A DNA stretch of 64,000 bases from Promethearchaeota archaeon (GTDB taxonomy: Archaea > Asgardarchaeota > Lokiarchaeia > Sigyniarchaeales > SOKP01): positions 96,457-160,456 of the forward strand of contig JAHPZJ010000006.1 in the NCBI GenBank assembly GCA_019058245.1, in the 5' to 3' direction. A model generated the notes under the pieces. That model was not told the origin of the DNA. It made no database searches and saw nothing but the letters and a program-made list of their open reading frames with translations. The position numbers were made by a program, and so were the translations under genes. Positions 52,016 to 61,392 of the stretch are shown here, one piece after another (position 1 is the first letter of the stretch; each line of letters starts with the position of its first letter).

Positions 52016-55000
52016 ATGGAAAAAGTAGGAGCTGTAATGGTTGTTGGCGCTGGAATAGGGGGATCCCAATCAGCGCTTGATTTAGGTGATTCAGGCTATA
52101 AAGTTTACTTAATTGAATCTACCACTAGTATTGGTGGTGTAATGGCCCAATTGGATAAAACTTTTCCCACAAATGACTGTGCAATGTGTATAGTCAGCCC
52201 TAAGTTGGTAGAAACAGGTAGACATCAGAACATTGATTTGAGCATTAACTGCGAAATTCTTAATGTTTCGGGAGAAGCTGGTAATTTTACTGTCAAAGTA
52301 AAGAAAAATTCCCTCTATATTAATCCCGATATATGTACAGGTTGTGGAGTTTGTGGCCGTAATTGTCCAGTTGAGGCAATTGATTTATTCAATGAGGGAT
52401 TAGCAAGATATCACGCAACTTCTGTGAAATATCCTCAAGCAGTACCACTAGTATATGCAATTAATAAGGAATATTGTATTGGATGTGGAGTATGTGCTGG
52501 GGTGTGTAAAGCTAAAGCAGTTGAGTATGATCGAGATGATGAGATTGTCGATATCAACGTGGGGGCTATAATTTTAGCACCTGGATTTGACGAATTTGTT
52601 CCTCAAGCAGCTAATAAGTATGGTTATGGGAAATTTAAAAATGTGGTCACCAGTATTGAGTTTGAACGTATTTTATCTGCTTCAGGACCTTATGCTGGAA
52701 AAGTGCTTAGACCTTCTGATGGTGATATACCTGAAAAAGTTGCTTTTCTTCAGTGCATAGGGTCTCGAGATTATACAGGAGAAGGACAGCCTTATTGTTC
52801 TTCAGTATGTTGTATGTATACTGCAAAAGAAGCTGTAATCGCCCATGAACATCAACATGAAGTAAAACCTACCATTTTTAGTATGGATATTAGAGCTTAC
52901 GGAAAAGATTTTGATAAATATATTATTAAAGCTCAAGAAGAATATGGAGTTCGTTATATTAGAAGTAGAATATCTTCTGTAACTGAAATCCCTGAGACAA
53001 AAGATTTAAGACTTCGCTATGAGACGGAGGATGGAAAAGTTATAGAAGAAGATTTTAATATGGTAGTTCTAAGTGTTGGATTAAATCCTCCTAATGATGC
53101 CAAGTATCTTGCTGAGAAATTTGGAATTGAATTGAATGAATATAGTTTCGCAAAAACAGATATTTTTAATCCAGTTCAAACAACGAAAGCAGGAATTTTT
53201 GCATGTGGTGCTTTTTCCCAGCCTAAAGATATCCCTGAAACAGTCACTCAAGCAAGTGCGGCTGCGGGATGCGTAAACCAATTGCTATATGAAAAAAGAG
53301 GAACATTAATTACAGAAAAGAGTCTACCACCAGAAATTTTTGTTGCTGGACAACCACCACGTATAGGTGTATTTATTTGCCATTGCGGAATTAATATTGG
53401 TGGTTATGTAGATGTTCCAGAAGTAACGAGATATGCAAAAACACTCCCGAATGTGGTGATGTCAGATCGTAATTTATATACATGTTCTGCTGATACACAG
53501 GGAATAATAAAAGAAAAAATAGAAGAATTTCATCTTAATCGGGTTATAGTCGCATCATGTACTCCACGAACTCATGAACCGTTATTCCAAGAGACAATTA
53601 GGGAAGCGGGATTAAATAGATATTTATTTCAAATGGCAAATATCCGCGATCAATGTAGCTGGGTTCATATGAAACAACCAGAACAAGCTACTCAGAAAGC
53701 GAAAGACTTAGTGAGAATGGCAGTAAATAAAGCAAGGCAGATAGCTCCAATTGACAGAATAAAGCTTCCAGTAACTAAAAAAGCACTAGTAATTGGTGGA
53801 GGTATAACTGGTATGGTCGCTGCACTTAATTTTGCCAGTCAGCAAATTGATACTTATTTAGTGGAAAGGGAAGCTGAATTAGGAGGTTTTGCTAAATATA
53901 TATATCACACTCTTGAAGGAGGAGACGTTCAAGCATATTTAAAAGATCTTATTAATCAGGTTAAATCTAATAAATTTATTAATGTTTATACTAATGCTGA
54001 ATTAGAAGAGCTTAATGGATATATTGGAAACTTTAAATCAACAGTGATTTATGGTGAGAAGAATGAAAGAGCTGAATTTGATCATGGCGTTGTTGTTGTA
54101 GCTACCGGTGCGAATGAATATAAACCAAAGGAATATCTCTATGGTCAGAATGAAAATGTTATTTTACAATCCGAATTTGAAGAGATGTTAAACACTGATA
54201 GTATTATTAAGAATAAAAAATCAGTAGTTATGATTCAATGTGTTGGTTCACGAAATGAGGAACATCCTTATTGTAGTAAAATGTGTTGCGCAGAAGCTAT
54301 TAAGAACGCCTTATTAGTTAAAAAAATAAATCCATCAACTGAAGTGACTATTCTATTTCGAGATATTAGAACCTACGGTTTTAAGGAAAAATATTATAGA
54401 AAAGCAAGAGAAGAAGGCATAATTTTTATTCGATATGATGAAAATTCTCCTCCAGAAATAAGTACAGAAAATTCTTCATTAAATGTTAATGTTAATTCTG
54501 TAAAAGCGGGAAACTTATCAATACCCGCAGATTTATTAGTATTAAGTGCTGGGATAGTTGCATCTCATGAAGATAATGAAGAACTTGCTAAAATGTTAAA
54601 AGTACCTTTAAATGATGATAATTTTTATTTGGAAGCTCATGTTAAGCTTCGCCCAGTTGACTTCGCAACAGAAGGAGTTTTTGTTGCGGGATTAGCTCAC
54701 TGTCCAAAAACCATAGAAGATTCAATTTCACAGGCAAATGCTGCTGTTTCAAGAGCATGTACCATTCTCTCTAAAGATGAAATTGAAGCGGAAGGGAAAA
54801 CAGCTGTGATTGATGTTGCTCGTTGTATAGGGTGCGGTATGTGTGTAGAAAATTGCGCTTACAATGCAATAGAGTTAATTGAAGATAGACGATTTGGATT
54901 AGTAGCATCAATCAATCAGGCTTTATGTAAAGGATGTGGAGCTTGTAGTGGGAACTGTCGATGTAGTGCCATCGATATATTAGGCTTTACAGCCGAACAA

Positions 55001-55030
55001 ATATATGCTATGATAACAGGAAGGTTATAA
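52016..55030 (+). CDS. hdrA: Fused double HdrA flavoprotein
   Basis: 1004 residues from ATG 52016, preceded by GAGGAG. Residues ~1-440 are HdrA-like with inserted ferredoxin (CTGCGVCGRNCP, CIGCGVCAGVCK) and resemble 48244. Residues ~445-1004 repeat the full HdrA plan (IGVFICHCGINIGGYVDV, VIGGGITGMVAALNFA, IQCVGSRNEEHPYCSKMCC, then CIGCGMCVENCA and CKGCGACSGNCR) and resemble 49556. The polypeptide thus holds two FADs and about four 4Fe-4S clusters. The cluster has the same pair in fused and split forms, presumably by duplication. Confidence 0.92.
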   Translation: MEKVGAVMVVGAGIGGSQSALDLGDSGYKVYLIESTTSIGGVMAQLDKTFPTNDCAMCIVSPKLVETGRHQNIDLSINCEILNVSGEAGNFTVKVKKNSLYINPDICTGCGVCGRNCPVEAIDLFNEGLARYHATSVKYPQAVPLVYAINKEYCIGCGVCAGVCKAKAVEYDRDDEIVDINVGAIILAPGFDEFVPQAANKYGYGKFKNVVTSIEFERILSASGPYAGKVLRPSDGDIPEKVAFLQCIGSRDYTGEGQPYCSSVCCMYTAKEAVIAHEHQHEVKPTIFSMDIRAYGKDFDKYIIKAQEEYGVRYIRSRISSVTEIPETKDLRLRYETEDGKVIEEDFNMVVLSVGLNPPNDAKYLAEKFGIELNEYSFAKTDIFNPVQTTKAGIFACGAFSQPKDIPETVTQASAAAGCVNQLLYEKRGTLITEKSLPPEIFVAGQPPRIGVFICHCGINIGGYVDVPEVTRYAKTLPNVVMSDRNLYTCSADTQGIIKEKIEEFHLNRVIVASCTPRTHEPLFQETIREAGLNRYLFQMANIRDQCSWVHMKQPEQATQKAKDLVRMAVNKARQIAPIDRIKLPVTKKALVIGGGITGMVAALNFASQQIDTYLVEREAELGGFAKYIYHTLEGGDVQAYLKDLINQVKSNKFINVYTNAELEELNGYIGNFKSTVIYGEKNERAEFDHGVVVVATGANEYKPKEYLYGQNENVILQSEFEEMLNTDSIIKNKKSVVMIQCVGSRNEEHPYCSKMCCAEAIKNALLVKKINPSTEVTILFRDIRTYGFKEKYYRKAREEGIIFIRYDENSPPEISTENSSLNVNVNSVKAGNLSIPADLLVLSAGIVASHEDNEELAKMLKVPLNDDNFYLEAHVKLRPVDFATEGVFVAGLAHCPKTIEDSISQANAAVSRACTILSKDEIEAEGKTAVIDVARCIGCGMCVENCAYNAIELIEDRRFGLVASINQALCKGCGACSGNCRCSAIDILGFTAEQIYAMITGRL

Positions 55031-55033
55031 AAA

Positions 55034-55489
55034 ATGACTGAAACAGTTTTAGAAGAAAAGAAAGTTGATAAGAATTGGGAACCAAAAATTGTTGCATTTT
55101 TATGTAATTGGTGTTCTTATGCAGGAGCAGATTTGGCAGGAGTAAGCAGGATCCAATATCCTCCAAATATAAGAATTGTAAGAGTTCCTTGTTCTGGACG
55201 GGTTAATCCCTATTTTATTATAAAAAGTTTAACAGATGGATGGGATGGGGTTGTCATAAGTGGATGCCATCCCGGAGATTGTCATTATATTAGTGGAAAT
55301 CTCGTAGCTAGGAGACGTTTTGCAATATTAAAGGAACTTCTTGAATTTTTTGGGATTGAACCAGGCAGGGTTAATTTTATGTGGGCTTCTGCCGCTGAAG
55401 GAGAGCGTTTTGCTGTACTTATTAGAAAAGCGACAAAAATAGTTAAAGAATTAGGTCCAAATACAAAATTCCAGAGGGAATGGTGTTAA
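55034..55489 (+). CDS. mvhD: MvhD-like subunit, standard length
   Basis: 151 residues, the normal MvhD/FlxD size. IVAFLCNWCSYAGADLAGVS, VPCSGRVNPYF and SGCHPGDCHYISGN carry the 2Fe-2S ligands. It follows the fused HdrA by 3 bases and probably docks to it. Unlike the copy at 51243, it ends after the core domain (KELGPNTKFQREWC). Confidence 0.93.
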   Translation: MTETVLEEKKVDKNWEPKIVAFLCNWCSYAGADLAGVSRIQYPPNIRIVRVPCSGRVNPYFIIKSLTDGWDGVVISGCHPGDCHYISGNLVARRRFAILKELLEFFGIEPGRVNFMWASAAEGERFAVLIRKATKIVKELGPNTKFQREWC

Positions 55490-55491
55490 GA

Positions 55492-56502
55492 ATGGGAATA
55501 GAACAAGATAATAAGGAAATTATAAGTTCAATAAGAGAAAATGCTAAGAATTTACTTAGCGAAAATCAAGTTGATGTAGTAATTGGCTATTCTGAAGGTA
55601 CTGTACCTTTAAGTTCTACTCCAATTATTATTAGAAGAGTTGAAGATATAGAAAAATTAACATGGAATAATTTATGCTATATGAATTTAGCTAGATATTT
55701 AGCTCCATTAATGCCCCAACTTTGTGATTCAGAAGGTAAATCACTGAGAATCGGAATAGTAGCTAAAGGGTGTGTAGGCCGAGCAATAAACCTTTTAGCT
55801 GTGGAGAAACAAGTTGATCTGGATAAAATAAAGATGATTGGATTTAATTGTAATGGGATTGTAAACAGAAGCAAAATCGCTTTGGAAATTGGAGAAAAGG
55901 AGATTCTTGAAGTAAATATATCTGGTAATGAAATTATTGTAAAAGGGAGAGATTGGGAAAAGAGATTTCCCTATGATCAATATATTAATGAACTATGTAA
56001 AGTGTGTCAAGTAAAATCTCCTTCAAGTACTGAGGCTAATTGTGTAGGTGAATGTCAAGAACTTGAAACCATAAATGATGAATTTTCAGATATTACTGAG
56101 TTTGAAACTAAATCTGCTGGGGAAAAATGGGAATATTTTAAAGAAATTTTGCAAGTATGTACTCTTTGTTATAGTTGTCGTCAAGCATGTCCTGTGTGCT
56201 ATTGTAATCTTTGTTTTGTTGATCAAAATAAGCCTGTATGGTTTGGGAAAACCACTGAGTACCAAGATATATTTACATTTCATTTAGTTCGAGCACAACA
56301 TTTAGCAGGTAGATGCGTAGCGTGTGGAGCATGCTCATCAGTATGTCCAGTTGGTATAGATTTGAATTTTATCACTAGGAAATTAGAAAAAATCGTTAAA
56401 GAACGATATAATTATACTTCTGGGCTAAATGCAGAAAAGGTTCCTCCAATGATGGATTTTAAAATGGAGGATGCACAAGAATTTATGTTAGAGGAGGATT
56501 AA
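55492..56502 (+). CDS. FlxC-like iron-sulfur subunit
   Basis: About 336 residues. ATG 55492 is chosen; ATG 55480 or GTG 55483 would overlap mvhD. The N-terminal half is a nucleotide-type alpha/beta region (VVIGYSEGTVPL, RIGIVAKGCVGRAINLL) like FdhB/coenzyme-F420-hydrogenase families; cysteines CKVC and VGEC follow. The C-terminal half has two 4Fe-4S motifs, CTLCYSCRQACPVCYC and CVACGACSSVCP. By position between MvhD and the AsrA/AsrB-like genes it corresponds to the FlxC-type subunit of Flx-Hdr complexes; that assignment is by context. Confidence 0.75.
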   Translation: MGIEQDNKEIISSIRENAKNLLSENQVDVVIGYSEGTVPLSSTPIIIRRVEDIEKLTWNNLCYMNLARYLAPLMPQLCDSEGKSLRIGIVAKGCVGRAINLLAVEKQVDLDKIKMIGFNCNGIVNRSKIALEIGEKEILEVNISGNEIIVKGRDWEKRFPYDQYINELCKVCQVKSPSSTEANCVGECQELETINDEFSDITEFETKSAGEKWEYFKEILQVCTLCYSCRQACPVCYCNLCFVDQNKPVWFGKTTEYQDIFTFHLVRAQHLAGRCVACGACSSVCPVGIDLNFITRKLEKIVKERYNYTSGLNAEKVPPMMDFKMEDAQEFMLEED

Positions 56503-56518
56503 AAAGGTGAACTGAAAA

Positions 56519-57580
56519 ATGGATCAAAAAATATTGAAAAAAGATCAAATTGGAAAATTTTATAATGAATTCGCTGGAGAGTATGATTTTTATGCTCCTA
56601 TAAATAAAAAGGGTAGTATAGTATTCGAAAAGATTGAAAATCCAGAGGATATTGTATTAGATTACCTAAATTCAAAGGTTCCACCTAAATCAGTCTTATT
56701 TCCTCAAGAGGAAGTGTTATTTGAATATTCCTTGGATGAAAAAGACGTAGAAATAACTGATAGGCAGAATCTAGAACAAAAAATCTTAATTTTTGGAGTT
56801 CGACCATGCGATGCTTATAGTTTTGAATTGATGGCAAATTTCTTTTCATTTCATGGAAATTGGGAAGATGAAATTTATCTGAAGAAAAAAGAAAATTCAA
56901 CTATTATCGGAATGGGTTGTAACACTCCAAGGAGTACGTGTTTTTGTACCTCTGTGGGGGGAAATCCGTTTAAAAAAGAAGATATGGATATTTTCCTTAC
57001 TGATTTAGGAGATAAATATTTAGTTGAAGCTATTAGTGATAAAGGTAAAGAGATAGTTAAAAAGTTATCATGGCTTTCGGATGCATCCAAGGATGATTTG
57101 AAAAAAGCAGAAGATTTAGCAAAAAAGGCTGAAGAAATGATAGTAACAAAAATAGATGTTGATACGATTGTAAAGAACTTGGACACTTGCTTTGAACATC
57201 CCGTATGGGATGAAATCAGTGAATCGTGCATAGGATGTGGTTCATGTGCATATTTATGTCCCACCTGTACATGTTTTGATGTTATTGACGAGACAGATCA
57301 ATATAATAATCGAGGAAGAAGAATTAGAATCTGGGATACTTGTCAATCTTGTCTTTATACAATGGAAACAAGCGGTCATAATCCTCGAAATACGAAGATC
57401 CAACGCTGTCGAAACCGAATTATGCATAAGTTTAGTTATTATCCTACAAATTATGATTTACTGGGTTGTGTTGGATGTGGCAGATGTGTTTCTGTGTGCC
57501 CTGCTAATAATGACCTTCGAGTTATATTGAAAAAAATACAAAATATTGAAAAAATGGAGAGTGAGAAAATAAATGCCTAA
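56519..57580 (+). CDS. FlxB/AsrA-like 4Fe-4S dicluster subunit
   Basis: 353 residues of the anaerobic sulfite reductase A/HydB group. The family signature FGVRPCDAYSFELMANFF is present, then TRSTCFCTSVGGNPF, then two clusters CIGCGSCAYLCP and CVGCGRCVSVCP in the C-terminal third. It relays electrons between the flavin subunit encoded next (57573) and the Hdr core. AAGGTGA serves as ribosome-binding site; its stop overlaps the next gene by 8 bases. Confidence 0.87.
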   Translation: MDQKILKKDQIGKFYNEFAGEYDFYAPINKKGSIVFEKIENPEDIVLDYLNSKVPPKSVLFPQEEVLFEYSLDEKDVEITDRQNLEQKILIFGVRPCDAYSFELMANFFSFHGNWEDEIYLKKKENSTIIGMGCNTPRSTCFCTSVGGNPFKKEDMDIFLTDLGDKYLVEAISDKGKEIVKKLSWLSDASKDDLKKAEDLAKKAEEMIVTKIDVDTIVKNLDTCFEHPVWDEISESCIGCGSCAYLCPTCTCFDVIDETDQYNNRGRRIRIWDTCQSCLYTMETSGHNPRNTKIQRCRNRIMHKFSYYPTNYDLLGCVGCGRCVSVCPANNDLRVILKKIQNIEKMESEKINA

Positions 57581-58412
57581 TCCTTATATACCTTATCTTA
57601 CAAGAGTAAAATCGATAGTATCAGAAAATAAGGCTAATGATATTAAAACTATCGAATTAGAATTTAAAAATGAAGAAAATTACAAAGAATTTGGCTATAT
57701 ACCAGGACAGTTTGCAGAAATTAGCTTAATTGGAAAAGGTGAATGTCCTATAGGGATAGCATCATCTCCAACTGAAGAAGGAACTATTAAATTCACAATT
57801 AAGAAAATGGGTACTGTTACTTCAGGATTTCATAATTGTGAAGTAGGTGACATAGTTGGAGTAAGAGGTCCTTGTGGAAACGGCTGGCCTGTGGAAGAAA
57901 TGAAAGGTAAAAATATAGTTGTAATTGGCGGAGGATTTGCATTTTCAACACTTCGATCACTTGTGATTTATTTACTTGATGAGAAACATCGAAAAGACTA
58001 TGGTAAAATAACTGTTATTTATGGAAATCGTGACCCTGGAGAAGTATTATATACAGATATACTAGATGAATGGAAAAAACGAGATGATATTAAAGTAGTT
58101 TTAACTATTGATCGTGAAGCAGAAGGATGGACAGAAGAAGTTGGATTTGTTGCACCAATCGTTAAAAAAGTTGCTCCAAGTTCTGACAATGCTGTAGCAG
58201 TTATCTGTGGACCACCAATAATGATTAAAACTTCAATTGCTGTTATGGAAGAGTTAAATTGGAAAGATGAGCAAATCCTAAACAGTTTAGAGATGCGGAT
58301 GAAATGTGGTATTGGTAAATGTGGAAGGTGTAATATTGGTAATAGATTTGTATGCGTCGATGGACCAGTCTTTTCTCTTGCTGAGCTTAAAAAAATGCCA
58401 AACGAATATTAA
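57573..58412 (+). CDS. FlxA/AsrB-like FAD/NAD(P)-binding subunit
   Basis: 279 residues of the ferredoxin-NADP reductase type: FAD site PGQFAEISLIG, NAD(P) site VVIGGGFAFSTLRSLVIY, the C-terminal GPPIMIKTS, and a 2Fe-2S site MRMKCGIGKCGRCNIGNR with CVDGP. The family (HydG, AsrB, FlxA, DHODH electron-transfer subunits) oxidises NADH or NADPH. So the complex probably couples NAD(P)H to ferredoxin and a disulfide through flavin-based bifurcation, as described for FlxABCD-HdrABC in bacteria. Substrate specificity cannot be read from sequence. Confidence 0.9.
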   Translation: MPNPYIPYLTRVKSIVSENKANDIKTIELEFKNEENYKEFGYIPGQFAEISLIGKGECPIGIASSPTEEGTIKFTIKKMGTVTSGFHNCEVGDIVGVRGPCGNGWPVEEMKGKNIVVIGGGFAFSTLRSLVIYLLDEKHRKDYGKITVIYGNRDPGEVLYTDILDEWKKRDDIKVVLTIDREAEGWTEEVGFVAPIVKKVAPSSDNAVAVICGPPIMIKTSIAVMEELNWKDEQILNSLEMRMKCGIGKCGRCNIGNRFVCVDGPVFSLAELKKMPNEY

Positions 58413-58459
58413 ATTAATATTTTAAATTACAAAATTAATTAAAAAATAGGTGAAAAAAA

Positions 58460-59569
58460 ATGACTGCTAATGCAGTTATAAAAACGTTTGAAGATTTAAT
58501 AATTGAAGTTCATGAAAAAGGATTATGTGGAGAGTGTGGTGGTTGTGTCAGTTTTTGTTCTGCTGGTGAAATTAAAGCAATTGAAATGTCAGAGTCAGGT
58601 CCTCCAAAATACATAAATAAAGACAAATGTCTTAAATGTGGTATATGTTATTTTGTATGTCCTCAAACTCATGTATTAAACGATCAGTTAAATAAAAAGT
58701 TTGATTATGATCCACCAATAGGAAATCAGTTAAAAATAGCTTCATGTTATGCTTCTTCTGAAGATATTAGAAAAAAAGCAACTGATGGTGGTTCGGTTAC
58801 AGCAATTTTAAATTATTTATTAGATAATAAGTTAATTGATGGAGCAGTTGTATGTAAAAGGAAAGGTCCATTCAACCGAAGTTCATTTTTAGCCACAAGT
58901 AAAGATGATCTTATTGAAGCAGCAGGTTCTCATTTTGACTTTACTAGCCAAGTAATTGGGTTAGAAAAATATAATACTTTCATAGCTGCTAATATAGTAC
59001 TGAAAAAAGTCACAAGTTCCGATATGTTAAATATAGCTGTTGTAGGTACTCCATGTCAAATTAATTCAATTAGAAAAATGCAGGAATTAAGTATTTTACC
59101 CGCACATATTGTCAAGTATACATTAGGATTATTTTGTTATTTAAACTTCTCATTCGATGATGAAGATAGGAAAAAATTAGAAGAAAAATTCAATTTTTCA
59201 TTTGAAGATGTTGAAAGTATGAACGTGCGAGAAGAATTGATATTATACTTTAAAAATGGAAATAGTCTAAAAATCCCATTTCCGGATTTGCATGATATCG
59301 GACGCCCTGCTTGTTATGCATGTTCAGATTTTTCTAATATTTATGCTGATATCTCTTTTGGTGGTCTAGGTTCACCAGAAAAATTAACAACTGCAATAAT
59401 TAGAACAAAAATTGGTGAAAAAGTCTATAATAATGCTCTAAATAAAGGATACATTAAAGAACCAATTGAATTTAATAGGCCAAATAATAAAATGGAATTA
59501 TTGGCTAAAATAGAGGAATGGAGCAATAAAAAAATCGAAAGAGCAGAAGAAACTTTAAAAGATAAATAA
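58460..59569 (+). CDS. FrhB-like flavoprotein subunit, second copy
   Basis: 369 residues. N-terminal CGECGGCVSFCS and CLKCGICYFVCP clusters, then the FrhB domain (TDGGSVTAILNYLL, VVGTPCQINSIRKMQ, CYACSDFSNIYADISFGG). It differs clearly from the copy at 47134 and the first cluster has one Ser/Cys change (C..S), so the proteins are probably not interchangeable. Last gene of the cluster; AGGTG lies before the ATG. Confidence 0.88.
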   Translation: MTANAVIKTFEDLIIEVHEKGLCGECGGCVSFCSAGEIKAIEMSESGPPKYINKDKCLKCGICYFVCPQTHVLNDQLNKKFDYDPPIGNQLKIASCYASSEDIRKKATDGGSVTAILNYLLDNKLIDGAVVCKRKGPFNRSSFLATSKDDLIEAAGSHFDFTSQVIGLEKYNTFIAANIVLKKVTSSDMLNIAVVGTPCQINSIRKMQELSILPAHIVKYTLGLFCYLNFSFDDEDRKKLEEKFNFSFEDVESMNVREELILYFKNGNSLKIPFPDLHDIGRPACYACSDFSNIYADISFGGLGSPEKLTTAIIRTKIGEKVYNNALNKGYIKEPIEFNRPNNKMELLAKIEEWSNKKIERAEETLKDK

Positions 59570-59705
59570 AAACTTAAGAAGTAGTTTTATTCACTTTTCT
59601 TTTTCTCCTTTTTTCTCATAAGTCTCTACTAAAAAAGGTAATAATAAATAAATTACCACTAGATATAATGGAATTTACAATTTGATAGGAACTGATTTAT
59701 AGCAA

Positions 59706-59861
59706 TTATTCATTAAAAAAGATTTTTCTATAAAATTTCGTTGGTTGGTTGATTTCTTGTTCTGCTAATTTTTCCAAGTATCTTTTTTTTATTGGAGCTT
59801 GCCTATAAAGTCTGAAATATTCCCAAACTTCACGTTTCATTTCTAATTTTTCATTTTTCAT
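59706..59861 (-). CDS. Small basic ORF, 51 residues
   Basis: Read from ATG 59861. The peptide is lysine- and aromatic-rich (MKREVWEYFRLYRQAPIKKR, then LEKLAEQEINQPTKFYRK) with composition like real protein and not a low-complexity shadow. No clear ribosome-binding site; leaderless translation would be needed. No family recognised. Could be a real small gene or chance. Confidence 0.35.
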   Translation of the reverse strand: MKNEKLEMKREVWEYFRLYRQAPIKKRYLEKLAEQEINQPTKFYRKIFFNE

Positions 59862-59957
59862 TTTAAACGCTTTTGTGTTATTTTCTTCTTAAATAAAAGA
59901 AAAATAAAAAATTATATATTATTTAATAAGACCAATTTTTAAGTACGATATTTATAC

Positions 59958-60932
59958 TCAAATCTCAAAAATATTACCTGTATTATAGATGGTACTATCC
60001 AAGTCTAAAATAATCTGTCCCCCTGAAGCTATTTCTACTGCATTATTTATTCCTTCTAAAGCTCTATGCATCATGAATTCATAAGCTCTAAAACAATCTT
60101 CCAACTGAGCTATCCTACTTTCGGCATAATATTGTGAAATAGCAGGAATGAGTTCAGGAATAAAATCTTGACTTATCATCATCTCTTCCGCATCTACATC
60201 TATTTCTTTTGCTACAGTAAAAGGTTTATATACATCCATTTGGGCAAACATAACCCTACATACAAATAAAGAAGCTTTAATTTCTTTCATTATAAATTTA
60301 ATTCTATTTTTATCATCTAGAAATTTTTTAAAAGTAATGGCATTAATGATGTCCTCATTTGTAATAGTTTTAGAAGTGTCCATTAATTCACTAACCCTCT
60401 CTGACATCCGTTTTGATGATAACATTAATTTAAGATTCATTTTATTCTTCTTATAATAATCCTGGTAAAAATTAGAAAGAAAAGAATGAGCTCCTAAATA
60501 TTCCTGATCTTCAAAATTAGTTAATTTATAATTATTTTCTTTAAATCTATCCATAAAATTCTTAATTACTAAAAATTTCACTTTTAATCTATGTAAAGCA
60601 AAAAATAAACACAACCTTGTTTTTGCATATGCTTCTACATTTCCCATCCTAAACCTATCATGATGATCTCTAGAATACATAACAATTGGCTTTAATTTTC
60701 TCACAATTACTTCAATGAAATAATCAATAATATGCTCAAGTGGTTCGCAATCTATTACATGGAACTTTTCTACTAATTTTTTACTAGATGGTTGACTTTG
60801 CGGTAAATCTTTAATTTCATCATAATTATAATATTCGAGAAAAAGTGAAGTCAATGCTTCCATCTCTAAAACGGTTCGGCATGGTATAAAGACCTTGTTT
60901 AAATCATATAAGATTGGATTACTTTCTGGCAT
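59958..60932 (-). CDS. Unknown helical protein divergent from actin
   Basis: 324 residues, mostly long amphipathic helices with scattered Cys and no cluster motif. Notable segments are RDHHDRFRMGNVEAYAKTR near residue 90 and EIDVDAEEMMISQDFIPELI near 235. No membrane helix or signal peptide. I recognise no family. It starts 460 bases upstream of the actin gene on the opposite strand, so a shared promoter region, and perhaps function, is possible. Ribosome-binding site AAAGGAG precedes the ATG. Confidence 0.75.
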   Translation of the reverse strand: MPESNPILYDLNKVFIPCRTVLEMEALTSLFLEYYNYDEIKDLPQSQPSSKKLVEKFHVIDCEPLEHIIDYFIEVIVRKLKPIVMYSRDHHDRFRMGNVEAYAKTRLCLFFALHRLKVKFLVIKNFMDRFKENNYKLTNFEDQEYLGAHSFLSNFYQDYYKKNKMNLKLMLSSKRMSERVSELMDTSKTITNEDIINAITFKKFLDDKNRIKFIMKEIKASLFVCRVMFAQMDVYKPFTVAKEIDVDAEEMMISQDFIPELIPAISQYYAESRIAQLEDCFRAYEFMMHRALEGINNAVEIASGGQIILDLDSTIYNTGNIFEI

Positions 60933-61392
60933 ATATTATTCTCCTTTTGATATAATTTAATAAAATATAGGTAAGATCCCTCTTCTTATCAAGTAATATT
61001 TAATTCATCGTTTATAATAAGTTTTTTATCAGATTTTCTTTTGAAGTATTTTCCTTTTTTTTTTTATAATCAATATTATGAAGTTAAAATAACTTATTTG
61101 AAATAGAATGTTAAATTTGTTATCCTAAAACACTGTATTAAATTGATATCTGTACATATAGTTAAATAGGATTTTACATACATTTATAATGATTTATTGT
61201 TTTGTATTCAAAAAATTTATAAATGCGTGCATTATTATTATTTTAATTTTGATCTTACAATTTATCAAGTTAAAGGATAAATAATAAGAAAAAATTAACA
61301 ATAAGATTTTTTCAAAAAAATAAATTAAAAAATATAATCGAAGAAATTAACCAATTAAAAAAATAATTAAAATTAAGAGCTGAATTAGAAAT
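60933..61392. other. Divergent promoter region of actin and unknown gene
   Basis: 460 AT-rich bases. A good TATA match TTTATAAA lies at 61216-61223 (plus strand), 170 bases before the actin ATG, which would give a long leader. No RNA gene or small frame seen. Confidence 0.45.
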
